This document shows, in pieces, positions 1-9,152 of a stretch of DNA of 64,000 bases. The translations under genes were made by a program, and so were the position numbers. The stretch comes from Bacteroidota bacterium. GTDB taxonomy: Bacteria > Bacteroidota > Bacteroidia > AKYH767-A > 2013-40CM-41-45. The DNA is taken from positions 682,001 through 746,000 of the forward strand of contig JADKJP010000007.1 in assembly GCA_016720935.1 (NCBI GenBank), written 5' to 3'. Within the stretch, counting starts at the first letter, position 1; each line of letters opens with the position of its first letter. The notes beneath the pieces were generated by a model. It did no database searches. It was not told the origin of the DNA and saw only the letters and a program-made list of their open reading frames with translations.

Positions 1-926
1 CCGCATACGATCTTACCGGAACCTTTACACTCACAAGTCCATGGGCTCCTGTAGTAGGTCCTACGGCCACAGAATGTGTAATCAACACTTATGACGCGTT
101 ACAATTGTTTGATCAGGGCTACTGGACCTTCAACTCGAGTGTGGGAGTTGGAACAGGAACATACACTATGCGTCTGCACAATAATGGAGAAACCAACAAC
201 ACCGGTATGGGTTGGACTGTTTCTAAATACATAGCCGGTGCATGGTCATTGCAAGGTTCATGTTTTATTCCTTCCACTCCGACAAATACACAACGTACAG
301 GAATGTCCGGATTCAATACTGATTTCTCTACTGCTCAATCACAACAACCACTTCCAATTGAATTGATCAGCTTTACAGCTGAACCTGATGGAGAAGGCGT
401 TCTATGCAATTGGGCAACCGCCTCTGAATCGAACAACGCGTATTTTGAAATCCTCAGAAGTTACAATGGGGAATCCTTTGAAATTGTAAACGCGAATAAT
501 CCAATCCCGGGTTGTGGTGCCGGAGTTTGTAACGAAACCCGTTTCTACTCTTACCTCGATAAAGATCATTGTGAAGGCATTCAGTATTACAAACTCCGCC
601 AGGTAGATATCGATGGTAATTACAGTACCAGCAAACCTGTCGCTGTAAATTGTAAAGGCAAAATTGATGAACTCACCTTGTATCCAAACCCTGCATACAG
701 TGAACTCACCTTCACCTTCTTTGAACCGGCTGATGGTCAGATCTCAGTTGAATTCGTAGATGTTCTTGGCAAAGTGGTGAAATCTGAATCCGTTAAGGTT
801 CAAAAAGGCATCAACACTATAAAGAGTGGGTTGGAAGATCTTGCCGGTGGTATTTATTATCTCAAAATCAAACGGGATGGCAATACTCAGGAAATCACCA
901 GACAAGCTAAATTCCTCAAGAAATAA
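1..926 (+). CDS. T9SS-exported protein, 3' part only (5' end outside window)
   Basis: The reading frame is open from base 3 to the stop at 924-926, with no convincing start, so this is the C-terminal ~307 residues of a longer protein. The last ~85 residues are a type A T9SS sorting domain: an LYPNPAYSELTF motif, a D-V-L-G-K turn and a closing GGIYYLKIKRDG strand. In Bacteroidota this domain sends the protein through the outer membrane by type IX secretion and is then cleaved. A cysteine-bearing beta-rich stretch (NWATASESNNAYFEILRS) precedes it and resembles the linker commonly found before such sorting domains. The catalytic or binding part lies upstream of the window, so no function can be given. 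A strong terminator follows. Confidence 0.85.
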   Translation, partial: AYDLTGTFTLTSPWAPVVGPTATECVINTYDALQLFDQGYWTFNSSVGVGTGTYTMRLHNNGETNNTGMGWTVSKYIAGAWSLQGSCFIPSTPTNTQRTGMSGFNTDFSTAQSQQPLPIELISFTAEPDGEGVLCNWATASESNNAYFEILRSYNGESFEIVNANNPIPGCGAGVCNETRFYSYLDKDHCEGIQYYKLRQVDIDGNYSTSKPVAVNCKGKIDELTLYPNPAYSELTFTFFEPADGQISVEFVDVLGKVVKSESVKVQKGINTIKSGLEDLAGGIYYLKIKRDGNTQEITRQAKFLKK

Positions 927-984
927 GAACAAATGAAATTGGCAGGGAAAAACTTCCTGCCTTCTTCAAAAACAACTGATTATT

Positions 985-1021
985 AACCGCTTGGACAGGT
1001 TGTCCAAGCGGTTTTTTTTTG
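985..1021 (+). terminator. Rho-independent terminator after the T9SS cargo gene
   Basis: A perfect 13-bp inverted repeat, AACCGCTTGGACA / TGTCCAAGCGGTT (985-997 and 1001-1013), has a 3-nt GGT loop and runs into about nine T residues. It lies 58 bp after the preceding stop codon and ends that transcript before yidC. Confidence 0.93.
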
Positions 1022-1098
1022 TTTACTATACATACTTTTGAACCACAAAATCAATTCCCCGCCACTCAGAGGAATCACCAAAGCCTCACCATTTTTTC

Positions 1099-1106
1099 TA
1101 TCTTTG
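1099..1106 (+). promoter_or_regulatory. Bacteroidota -7 box for yidC
   Basis: TATCTTTG matches the TAnnTTTG -7 element of Bacteroidota sigma-ABfr promoters. It lies 22 bases before the yidC ATG. No clear TTG -33 element is seen at the usual distance. Confidence 0.5.
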
Positions 1107-1128
1107 CCCTCCGTTTTTAAAATCCCTC

Positions 1129-2976
1129 ATGGACAAAAATTCCATTATTGGTCTTTCGATTATAGGCCTGCTGATCGTTGGTTATTCTATTTATACGCAA
1201 CCAAGCAAGGAAGAACTTGCAGCGGCTAAACACAAGCAGGATTCCATCGCGGCTCTTCAGCAAGTAGTTCAGGCAACACATGATTCAATCAAAGCGGTGC
1301 AGATTCCTGCACAAAATGTACCTGATTCATCAGTTGCAATTCCGAATGATTCCCTGATCGCTTCACAGGAAAAACAGCAATTTGGAGAATTCTACCAGGC
1401 AGCAACCGGAACGGAGCAAATACTGACTTTAGAGAACTCAAAAATTAAAGTGGAAGTATCTTCCAGGGGAGGAAGAATTCATGCAATTGAATTGAAAGAT
1501 TATAAATCCTGGGAAGGTAAACCTGTGCGTCTGTTTTCCTCCGACTCCAGTGTTTTTAGCCTTACACTTTCAGCTCAGAATCGTATCATCAATACATCTG
1601 AATTATTTTTTCAGGCCTCCGGTAGTACAGGAAATAAGAAAAGTGTCACCATGCGACTACCTGCCGGTGATAATAAATACATTGAATATGTTTATTCTCT
1701 TGAAGAAGATTCCTACCTCGTCGATTACAAAATAAATGTCGTCGGCCTGCAGGATATCATTTCTCAAAATGCGGGTTACATCAACCTCGACTGGAAAGAC
1801 CAACTTGCCCGTGAGGAACAAAGTCTCGAAAGCGAACGACAGGCTTCAACTGTTTATTATCGTTTTGCAGAGGAAGACGTGGATTTCATCAGCTATACCA
1901 AAGATGAAAAACAATCACTGAAAACAAAAGTAAAATGGATTTCATTCAAACAACATTTCTTCAATGTAACCCTCATCGCGGAAAACTCATTCGACTCACC
2001 TGTTGTAGAAACATATACCAACACCGATAAAAATTATGTGAAATCGATGTCTGCTTCCTTTGCGCTTCCCTATGAACGCAAACAGGTCCAGTCCTACAAC
2101 ATGCGTTTTTATGCAGGGCCAAACCACTACCAGACCCTTAAGAAAATTGACGACCTCAATCTTGAAAAACTTATTCCATTGGGATGGGGAATTTTTGGAT
2201 GGGTAAATAAATATCTTGTCATCCCGACATTCAATTTCCTGAACAGCTTTGACATCAATTACGGGATCATCATTCTCTTGTTGACGATTCTGGTTCGTAT
2301 CATTCTCTTGCCGCTTACCTATGGCTCATTTAAGTCCCAGGCTAAAATGAAAGTGCTTCAGCCTGAAATGGCTGAAATCAACGAGAAATTTAAAGATGAC
2401 GCGATGAAAAAGCAACAGGAAGTCATGGGCCTGTATAAAAAAGCCGGAGTAAATCCTTTGGGAGGATGCATTCCCGGACTTTTACAGCTTCCTATTCTGA
2501 TTGCGATGTTCCGTTTTTTCCCTGCTTCCATAGAGCTACGGCAAGAACCTTTTTTATGGGCACACGATTTATCAACTTACGACAGTATCCTGAACCTTCC
2601 ATTTAAGATTCCTTTCTATGGAGATCACGTGAGCTTGTTTACACTGCTGATGACTGTTTCGACATTGATCTACACCAGAATGAATATGCAGATGTCAACG
2701 GCGATGAATCCGCAAATGAAATGGATGATGTATCTGATGCCTATTCTTTTCCTGGGCTTCTTCAATAATTATTCAGCCGGTTTAAGTTATTACTATTTCC
2801 TGAGTAATATTTTTGGTTTTGGACAGCAATATCTCTTCAAAGCATTTATTGACGAAGACGCTATTCACAGGCAAATTCAGGAGAACAAGAAAAAACCTGT
2901 TAAAAAGTCCGGATTCCAGGCACGCCTTGAGCAAATGGCGAAAGAACGCGGAATGCAACCTCCGAAGAAACGTTAA
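1129..2976 (+). CDS. yidC: Membrane protein insertase YidC
   Basis: YidC inserts and folds inner membrane proteins, alone or with SecYEG. The 615-residue length fits Gram-negative YidC. An N-terminal membrane anchor (residues ~4-23) is followed by a large periplasmic domain up to residue ~345, then the conserved insertase core. The core contains the hydrophilic-groove arginine at R390 (in ILVRIILLPLTY), a cytoplasmic helical hairpin (QAKMKVLQPEMAEINEKF), GGCIPGLLQLPILIAMF, and later helices with NPQMKWMMYLMPILFLGFFNNYSAGLSYYYF split over two membrane segments. The C-terminus is strongly basic (MAKERGMQPPKKR), as expected for ribosome contact. The ATG at 1129 gives a good membrane anchor. It is probably transcribed alone, between a terminator and the 3020-3221 repeat region. 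Confidence 0.97.
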   Translation: MDKNSIIGLSIIGLLIVGYSIYTQPSKEELAAAKHKQDSIAALQQVVQATHDSIKAVQIPAQNVPDSSVAIPNDSLIASQEKQQFGEFYQAATGTEQILTLENSKIKVEVSSRGGRIHAIELKDYKSWEGKPVRLFSSDSSVFSLTLSAQNRIINTSELFFQASGSTGNKKSVTMRLPAGDNKYIEYVYSLEEDSYLVDYKINVVGLQDIISQNAGYINLDWKDQLAREEQSLESERQASTVYYRFAEEDVDFISYTKDEKQSLKTKVKWISFKQHFFNVTLIAENSFDSPVVETYTNTDKNYVKSMSASFALPYERKQVQSYNMRFYAGPNHYQTLKKIDDLNLEKLIPLGWGIFGWVNKYLVIPTFNFLNSFDINYGIIILLLTILVRIILLPLTYGSFKSQAKMKVLQPEMAEINEKFKDDAMKKQQEVMGLYKKAGVNPLGGCIPGLLQLPILIAMFRFFPASIELRQEPFLWAHDLSTYDSILNLPFKIPFYGDHVSLFTLLMTVSTLIYTRMNMQMSTAMNPQMKWMMYLMPILFLGFFNNYSAGLSYYYFLSNIFGFGQQYLFKAFIDEDAIHRQIQENKKKPVKKSGFQARLEQMAKERGMQPPKKR

Positions 2977-3019
2977 GGTCTTGATTTTTAGAAAAAAAAT
3001 CTTAATATTTGAGATACCT

Positions 3020-3068
3020 GATTGTTGATTGTTGATTGCTGATTGTAGATTGTAGATTGTAGATTGAG
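3020..3068 (+). repeat. GATTNNN heptad tandem array (left arm)
   Basis: Seven consecutive 7-bp units share the constant GATT: GATTGTT x2, GATTGCT, GATTGTA x3, GATTGAG. The array is non-coding, lies ~45 bp after yidC, and is roughly complementary to the right arm at 3143-3221. Confidence 0.9.
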
Positions 3069-3142
3069 ATAGGACTCGTATTAGTAAATCCTGTTTAGTG
3101 TGGCATCATAATACTCAATGTATTCAGTAAGCTCAAGACCTC

Positions 3143-3221
3143 AATCTAAATTCAACAATCATAAATCAGCAATTCAAATAATCAGCAATCTAAAATCAGC
3201 AATCTAAAATCAACAATTTAA
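3143..3221 (-). repeat. GATTNNN heptad array in opposite orientation (right arm)
   Basis: On the plus strand this reads as AATCNNN heptads (AATCTAA, AATCATA, AATCAGC, AATCTAA, AATCAGC, AATCTAA, AATCAAC, AATTTAA), with two degenerate units and one 2-bp slip at 3178-3179. It is the reverse complement of the 3020-3068 unit type, so the two arrays can form a long imperfect hairpin with a ~75-nt loop. It ends 14 bp before the hppD start codon and so probably overlaps the hppD leader. Confidence 0.85.
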
Positions 3222-3235
3222 TATTCCCCATATCC

Positions 3236-4330
3236 ATGTCACAAGATTTCCTTCCTCTCCTCGGTACAGATCACATCGAATTTTGGGTTGGTAATGCAAA
3301 ACAAGCTGCCTACTATTATCAAAGGGCTTTTGGTTTTGAGTTGGTTGCTTACGCGGGTCCGGAAACTGGTGTACGTGACCGTGCATCCTATGTATTGCAA
3401 CAGGGAAAAATTCGCTTTGTATTAACCACCGCGATGCAACCTGATTCCGAAATCGCGCAACATGTATTGAAGCATGGCGATGGAGTAAAAGTACTTGCTC
3501 TTTGGGTTGATGATGCAGAAAAATCATTCTATGAAACAATGTCTCGCGGAGCGAAAGCACACACAGAACCGCAAACCATCACTGACGAATTTGGAGAAAT
3601 CAGGTATGCCTCCATCCACACCTACGGAGAAACACTGCATAAATTTGTAGAAAGAAAAAGATATACCGGCGCGTTTATGCCCGGATACAAGCCTGCAAAA
3701 GCATCCTTTAAAGCAGAGCCACTTGGCCTTGAATACATCGACCATTGTGTTGGAAATGTAGAATTAGGCAGAATGAATGAGTGGGTGAAATTCTATGAAG
3801 ATGTGATGGGCTTCAAAATGATCATCACTTTCGACGACAATGATATTTCCACTGAATACTCCGCGTTAATGAGTAAAGTGGTTTCTAACGGGAATGGATA
3901 TGTAAAATTCCCAATCAATGAGCCGGCTGCCGGAAAGAAAAAATCACAAATTGACGAGTATCTTGAATTTTATCATGGCGCCGGTGTACAACACATTGCC
4001 ATTATTACACAGGATGTCATCAAAACCGTAACAGAATTACAAAATCGCGGAGTTGATTTTCTCCAGGTTCCGGGTAGTTATTACGATGAACTGGAAGCAC
4101 GTGTTGGAAAAATCGATGAAGATATTTCCGCGCTTCGTAAACTGGGAATTCTGGTCGATCGCGATGACGAAGGTTATCTGCTTCAAATTTTCACCAAACC
4201 TGTTGAAGACAGACCAACTGTATTTTTTGAAATTATCCAGCGTAAAGGAGCAAAATCATTTGGTAAGGGAAACTTCAAAGCACTTTTCGAAGCAATCGAA
4301 AGAGAACAGGCTTTGAGGGGGAACCTTTGA
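3236..4330 (+). CDS. hppD: 4-hydroxyphenylpyruvate dioxygenase
   Basis: HppD converts 4-hydroxyphenylpyruvate to homogentisate in tyrosine catabolism. It is a cytoplasmic non-heme Fe(II) enzyme of the vicinal-oxygen-chelate fold. The 364 residues show the usual two-domain layout: an N-terminal half beginning GTDHIEFWVGNAKQAAYYY and a catalytic C-terminal half. The three iron ligands are visible as H170 (EYIDHCVGNV), H253 (GVQHIAIIT) and E332 (VFFEIIQR). The C-terminal helix with GKGNFKALFEAIEREQ is the conserved lid region. No other homogentisate pathway gene is adjacent. The gene stands alone between GATTNNN heptad arrays on both sides. Confidence 0.97.
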   Translation: MSQDFLPLLGTDHIEFWVGNAKQAAYYYQRAFGFELVAYAGPETGVRDRASYVLQQGKIRFVLTTAMQPDSEIAQHVLKHGDGVKVLALWVDDAEKSFYETMSRGAKAHTEPQTITDEFGEIRYASIHTYGETLHKFVERKRYTGAFMPGYKPAKASFKAEPLGLEYIDHCVGNVELGRMNEWVKFYEDVMGFKMIITFDDNDISTEYSALMSKVVSNGNGYVKFPINEPAAGKKKSQIDEYLEFYHGAGVQHIAIITQDVIKTVTELQNRGVDFLQVPGSYYDELEARVGKIDEDISALRKLGILVDRDDEGYLLQIFTKPVEDRPTVFFEIIQRKGAKSFGKGNFKALFEAIEREQALRGNL

Positions 4331-4335
4331 ACTTA

Positions 4336-4370
4336 GATTTTAGATTTTAGATTTTAGATCTTAGATTTTA
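4336..4370 (+). repeat. GATTTTA heptad tandem array
   Basis: Five 7-bp units (GATTTTA x3, GATCTTA, GATTTTA) start 6 bp after the hppD stop codon. They share the GATT core and 7-bp period of the arrays upstream of hppD, but the variable triplet differs. The rest of 4371-4534 holds no gene or clear hairpin. Confidence 0.85.
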
Positions 4371-4534
4371 GGATTAAGGTTCGAAGTTTGAGGTTGGGTT
4401 TAGATTGAAATTACGGGTGGATTTGGCGCAAAAATTGCTTTGCCCGGCCTGTTAATTTGTGCTTTATAACGTCCCTCGCCCCCGGTCCCATGTCCCTATT
4501 TATCAATCCTTCATGTTTCGCATGTATGGAATTG

Positions 4535-4542
4535 TATTTTTG
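4535..4542 (+). promoter_or_regulatory. Bacteroidota -7 box before the thioredoxin-fold gene
   Basis: TATTTTTG matches TAnnTTTG and lies 21 bases upstream of the ATG at 4564. A TTTCG at 4516-4520 is at a suitable distance for a degenerate -33 element. Confidence 0.5.
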
Positions 4543-4563
4543 TGTAACCTATCTTAAAAATTA

Positions 4564-6030
4564 ATGTTGAAAATCAAGCTATTACGAAGTCCTATGATTC
4601 AAAAAAGCTCCTTTTCCTTCCAAAAACAGTTCTTAATCGCCATTCTGTTTCTTATTTCCACCGTTCATGTATCTGCCGCAACAGGATATGAAATCAAGAT
4701 TCGTATGAACGGTCTGCGCGACACCGTTTGTTACCTTGGAAATCACTTTGGCGAAAAGCAATATGTAAAGGACACTGTTCGTGTTGATCACGACGGTTGG
4801 GCTGTTTTTAAAGGGAATGAGCCACTCCCGGGTGGTATCTATCTGGTGGTCTTACCAAGCCACACGTATTTTGAGATCGTTGTGAACGAACAAAAATTCA
4901 CTATCGAAACTGATACCATTGATTTCGTAGAATCCATGAAAATTACCGGTTCATTGGAAAACAAACTATTCAATGACCATCAGAAATTCATCATTGCTAA
5001 AACCAAATATTCGCAGACTCTGAAGGCGAAGATGGACGCGAACAAGGATAACAAAGACAGTGTCGCTTACTACAAAAAAGCGATTACCGATGTTGACAAA
5101 GAAGTGAAAGACTACCGGATCAAAGTAATGAATGACTATCCACAAACATTCATGGCTAAGATCATTAAAACCATGTCAGAGCCGGAAGTTCCCGAAGCTC
5201 CAAAGGATGAGAAAGGCAATGTGACCGATTCTACATTTCAGTTCAGATACTACAAAGCACATTACCTTGACAATGTAGACTTCAGTGACGATCGATTGCT
5301 GCGCACTCCTTTGTTGCAGACAAAAATCAAAACCTATACTCAACAGTTGACGGTTCCTTTGCCTGATTCTATCATTCCTTCCGTAGATACAATTATCGAA
5401 AAATCCAAAGCGAACAAAGAGGTGTTCAAATATTCAGTGGCCACTCTCGCGAATTATTATGAGACCTCCAACATTATGGGTTATGATAAAGTATTCGTGC
5501 ACATCGCGGAGAAATATTACCTCTCAAACGACGCATACTGGGCGGATTCCACACTCAAGGCAAAAATTCACGAGCGGGTGATGAAAATCAAACCAAACAT
5601 CCTTGGTGAAAAAGCTTACAACCTGGTGATGCCCGACACGGGTTTTGTGATGCACAGTCTTCAGGACATTAAAGAAAAATTTACCATCCTGGCTTTCTGG
5701 GATCCAACCTGCAGTCATTGCAAGCATGAAATTCCAATGCTTTCCGCCTATCGCGATAGTGCCCGTGAACATGGAATCAGTGTAGAAGTGTTCTCTGTAG
5801 GTATTGAATCCGATATTGAACTTTGGAAGAAATTCATCCGCGATAATAAACTCAAGTGGATCAACGTATCTGATCTTTATAACAATACCAACTTCCGTAA
5901 CTACTACGACATCTACTCTACTCCCGTTATTTATCTTTTGGATGAACAAAAAAGGATCATTGCCAAGCGACTGGATACGGAGAAAATCAGAGACTTCATA
6001 TCAAACAGTATGAAGGGAACGAAGAAATAA
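4564..6030 (+). CDS. Exported thioredoxin-fold protein (DUF4369/DUF5106-like plus TlpA-type domain)
   Basis: The 488-residue protein starts with a signal peptide (FLIAILFLISTVHVSAA), so it is likely periplasmic. The N-terminal third resembles the DUF4369 beta-domain (YEIKIRMNGLRDTVCYLGNHFGEK), and the middle is a charged helical DUF5106-like section. The C-terminal ~140 residues form a TlpA/AhpC-type thioredoxin fold with active site C383-S-H-C386 (WDPTCSHCKHEIP) and the cis-proline region YSTPVIYLLD. Proteins of this build are common in Bacteroidota and act as periplasmic thiol oxidoreductases; the substrate is unknown. A second ATG at 4594 would still keep the signal peptide. A bidirectional terminator follows. 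Confidence 0.85.
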   Translation: MLKIKLLRSPMIQKSSFSFQKQFLIAILFLISTVHVSAATGYEIKIRMNGLRDTVCYLGNHFGEKQYVKDTVRVDHDGWAVFKGNEPLPGGIYLVVLPSHTYFEIVVNEQKFTIETDTIDFVESMKITGSLENKLFNDHQKFIIAKTKYSQTLKAKMDANKDNKDSVAYYKKAITDVDKEVKDYRIKVMNDYPQTFMAKIIKTMSEPEVPEAPKDEKGNVTDSTFQFRYYKAHYLDNVDFSDDRLLRTPLLQTKIKTYTQQLTVPLPDSIIPSVDTIIEKSKANKEVFKYSVATLANYYETSNIMGYDKVFVHIAEKYYLSNDAYWADSTLKAKIHERVMKIKPNILGEKAYNLVMPDTGFVMHSLQDIKEKFTILAFWDPTCSHCKHEIPMLSAYRDSAREHGISVEVFSVGIESDIELWKKFIRDNKLKWINVSDLYNNTNFRNYYDIYSTPVIYLLDEQKRIIAKRLDTEKIRDFISNSMKGTKK

Positions 6031-6046
6031 ATCCCAATCACAGAAT

Positions 6047-6079
6047 AAAAAAACGCCCGGTAAGCCCGGGCGTTTTTTT
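6047..6079. terminator. Bidirectional terminator between convergent genes
   Basis: CGCCCGG / CCGGGCG (6054-6060 and 6066-6072) forms a GC-rich stem. It is flanked by an A7 tract on the left and a T7 tract on the right, so it can act on both strands. It lies between the plus-strand gene ending at 6030 and the minus-strand gene ending at 6078. Confidence 0.93.
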
Positions 6080-9020
6080 ATTTGATGTCATTTTCTTCTG
6101 ATTCGCCTGCCGGTTTCCCGGACGATGAACCGCCCGATTCAGGATCTGTAATTTCAAAAGCAGAGTTTACTTTATTTCCTTGTTGATCGGAAATTTCAAT
6201 TTTGTATTTTCCTTTGGGTAAATAGTACATTTTATTTTCAGAAGCAGCTAAATGCACCTGCGTTTTACCCGATAAAGATTTTTCCAGCGCCTTCAGGTTT
6301 ACCGGATCTACACTGAGATCATACACCAGATAATTCAATCCTGCTTCCGCAGTATCTTTAATCGATTTTATGAGTGCTCCTTTTTCAGTAGTAAATTTTA
6401 CCTCTAAAACACCTTTTGCTTTTGAAAAATAGCAAGTTGAAAGAGAAGGGGAAAATGGTTCGGAAAACTCATCTTGCTTTTCTCCCCAGTGTTTATTCCA
6501 CTCTGTCTTTTCCAATTCAAACACATGAAGATTTTGCTTTACAATTGAATCCGTTATTTTCTCAACTTCTTTGAGCGAAGCGATATAAATACTTCTTCCA
6601 TGAGTTCCCAAAACCAGCTCGTTATCCCGTGGATGAACTACCAGGTCATGCACAGCAACTCTTGGGAGATTTCCACCTATAGTCATCCAGGACATCCCCT
6701 GATTAAGGGAACAATATGCACCATTGTCGGTACCCAGGTAAACAATCTTTTCATTGACCGGATCTTCCTGGATTACATTCACGGGCTCAGCCGGTAAATT
6801 ACCGCTGATGGATTGCCATGTTATTCCTCCGTCTTCACTCTTGTAAACGTATGCTTTGAAATGGTCATTACGGTATCCGTTCAATGTGGCATATACACGG
6901 CTTTCTTTGTGTCTGGATGCGACAACACGACTAACATACAATCCCTGAGGTAAACCATCCGATATTTTTTTCCATGTGTATCCTGCATCAGAACTTGTCC
7001 AGATATACCCGTCATCAGTTCCGATATACAACAATCCAAATCTCGAAGAGGACTCGCTAATCGTAACAATTGTATTAAAAGGAACATCTCCTGTTTTATC
7101 ATGATGTGTCAGATCAGGCGAAAGTGTTTTCATGTCATCGCCTTTATTCATTGAACGGTGAAAGCGATTGGATCCGTAATACAAAATATCCTGGTTGTGA
7201 CGCGACAGCCATATTGGCGTTTGCCAATTGAAACGGAAGTTTGGTTCTCCCAAATCATTATCCGGTTTAATCGCAGTGCCATTTTCAGGGTCATTCTTAT
7301 TAATTCTATAGTAGTATCCAAATTGATATCCGGTATACACAGTGGTGTTATCACGAGTATCTACTTGCACCTGCATGCCATCACCATTCATGATAAACTT
7401 GTATGGATATTGACCTTCCTGATGCCAGTACACTGAATTATCGTTGGTTGATGGTCCCGTCCAAACACCATTATCCTGCAATCCACCATAGACATTATAG
7501 GGTTTAGCCATGTCCACATTCACCGAATAGAACTGTCCTACCGGAGGAGTATTTGCTTTGAACCAATGCGCTCCATCATCGTATGTAATGTTCAGTCCAC
7601 CGTCGTTGCAAATAATCATGTGCTTGTCTCTTTTTGGATTGATCCATACCGCGTGATGATCACCATGGGTATTATCACCATCAATAGTTTTGAATGTCTT
7701 CCCGCCGTCCAGAGACATGATCAGAGGCAAACCACAAACAAGAATTTTTTTATCGTCAAATGGAGAAACAGAAATTCGTCCAAAATAATATCCATAGGAA
7801 TAGAAGAGATTTTTCAGAATACTTTCATGAGTTTTCTTCCAGGATTTACCGCCATCTTCTGAACGATAGATTTCAGAACCGATGATCGGAGTATCAAAAA
7901 GTGAATTATTCGCATCGTTGAGGTAATCCACAATGGCGGAAGGTTTGATGGAATCAGTTTTGACAAGTTCCTTTACACCTGTAGCGGTATACTTTGCCGG
8001 GAAACCATTATTTCGTAAAAATTTGCCGAGTTTACTTTCGTCCAGTGCCAGGAAACCTGACTTCGAAATATCTTTCAACTGCTTAACAGATAAAACACTG
8101 GTATCCTGCTTTTCATCCTCTTTTCTTTTACTCTGGTTATCGAGAATGGCATAGATGATTTGTGAATTCTTAGGATAAACTGCCAAACCAATACGACCCA
8201 CACCATCACCCGTGGGAAAACCGGAACCATTTCCGGTGAGTAAACTCCAGTTTTCACCTCCATCGGTACTCTTATAAATACCGGAAGTACTTCCACTCTC
8301 AACAAAATTCCATGCGCGTCTTTCCCTGTGCCACATGGATGTATATAAAATATCAGGATTGTTCGGATCCAGGGTAAGATCAACTGCGCCGGTGTTTTCA
8401 TCAACTGACAGAACCTGCTTCCAGGTATTTCCTCCATCCGTAGTTTTATATACTCCCCGTTCTTTATTGGGAGAATATAAATGTCCAAGTACCGCGACCC
8501 ATGCAGTTCCCGGTTGTGTTGGGTGCAGACAAATCCGTCCGATATGATGTGATTCCGGCAGACCTTTATTCAACCAGGTTTTACCTGAATCAGTACTTAC
8601 GTAAACACCTGTTCCGGAATAAGAACTCCGACTGCTATTTACTTCACCGGTACCCACCCAAATCATTCGGGTTTTCCAGTTAACAGCGATATCGCCGATG
8701 GTGATCACATCTTCATGATCAAAAACCGGTTCAAAGGACTGACCATTATTTACAGTGTGCCAGAGTCCTCCGGATGCATAGGCAACATAAAATTCAGTCG
8801 GATCATCCGGATTCACATCCACGTCAACAGCCCTGCCGCTCATAATGGTTGGTCCGACATTTCTAAAGTTCAGGTTGTTGAAATAAGAGTTTTCCTGAAG
8901 GGCCTTGCGTTTTGCAATTCCTTCTAAGCGTTCGCTTGCAGGTGTAGTATTGATGCTTGTCTGCCCCTTTATTTGCAAAACGCAAATAAGGGCAAAAGAA
9001 ATCATAGTGTAAATTTTCAT
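6078..9020 (-). CDS. Exported Asp-box (BNR/VPS10-like) beta-propeller protein
   Basis: The 980-residue protein starts with a signal peptide (MKIYTMISFALICVLQIKGQ). It is built mainly of sialidase-type Asp-box repeats: STDSGKTW, TTDGGNTW, STDGGENW, SEDGGKSW, SLDGGKTF, SSDAGYTW and SEDGGITW. This pattern matches the sortilin/VPS10-like and WD40/YVTN-like propeller proteins widespread in Bacteroidota. These are often annotated as glycosyl hydrolases, but enzymatic activity is not evident here. A small C-terminal beta-domain follows and the tail is Ser/Gly/Glu rich; no T9SS sorting domain is seen. The frame is open up to 9170, but the ATG at 9020 is chosen because it begins the signal peptide and does not overlap the divergent gene at 9153. 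Confidence 0.85.
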   Translation of the reverse strand: MKIYTMISFALICVLQIKGQTSINTTPASERLEGIAKRKALQENSYFNNLNFRNVGPTIMSGRAVDVDVNPDDPTEFYVAYASGGLWHTVNNGQSFEPVFDHEDVITIGDIAVNWKTRMIWVGTGEVNSSRSSYSGTGVYVSTDSGKTWLNKGLPESHHIGRICLHPTQPGTAWVAVLGHLYSPNKERGVYKTTDGGNTWKQVLSVDENTGAVDLTLDPNNPDILYTSMWHRERRAWNFVESGSTSGIYKSTDGGENWSLLTGNGSGFPTGDGVGRIGLAVYPKNSQIIYAILDNQSKRKEDEKQDTSVLSVKQLKDISKSGFLALDESKLGKFLRNNGFPAKYTATGVKELVKTDSIKPSAIVDYLNDANNSLFDTPIIGSEIYRSEDGGKSWKKTHESILKNLFYSYGYYFGRISVSPFDDKKILVCGLPLIMSLDGGKTFKTIDGDNTHGDHHAVWINPKRDKHMIICNDGGLNITYDDGAHWFKANTPPVGQFYSVNVDMAKPYNVYGGLQDNGVWTGPSTNDNSVYWHQEGQYPYKFIMNGDGMQVQVDTRDNTTVYTGYQFGYYYRINKNDPENGTAIKPDNDLGEPNFRFNWQTPIWLSRHNQDILYYGSNRFHRSMNKGDDMKTLSPDLTHHDKTGDVPFNTIVTISESSSRFGLLYIGTDDGYIWTSSDAGYTWKKISDGLPQGLYVSRVVASRHKESRVYATLNGYRNDHFKAYVYKSEDGGITWQSISGNLPAEPVNVIQEDPVNEKIVYLGTDNGAYCSLNQGMSWMTIGGNLPRVAVHDLVVHPRDNELVLGTHGRSIYIASLKEVEKITDSIVKQNLHVFELEKTEWNKHWGEKQDEFSEPFSPSLSTCYFSKAKGVLEVKFTTEKGALIKSIKDTAEAGLNYLVYDLSVDPVNLKALEKSLSGKTQVHLAASENKMYYLPKGKYKIEISDQQGNKVNSAFEITDPESGGSSSGKPAGESEENDIK

Positions 9021-9152
9021 TACGGATAATTTTACCTTGGTAGAGAGAATAAAGGTGAGATTTTTTTTTGAAAAGGCAGAATTTATCCTCATGAAACAGA
9101 CATTGCCCAAATCATTGGAATTTGCAATATTGCCGAAAGAAAACCCATCTCC

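Noticed and set aside
3020..3221. CRISPR-like array
   Set aside because: The unit is 7 bp with no spacers and no cas genes nearby. It is a short tandem repeat, not a CRISPR.
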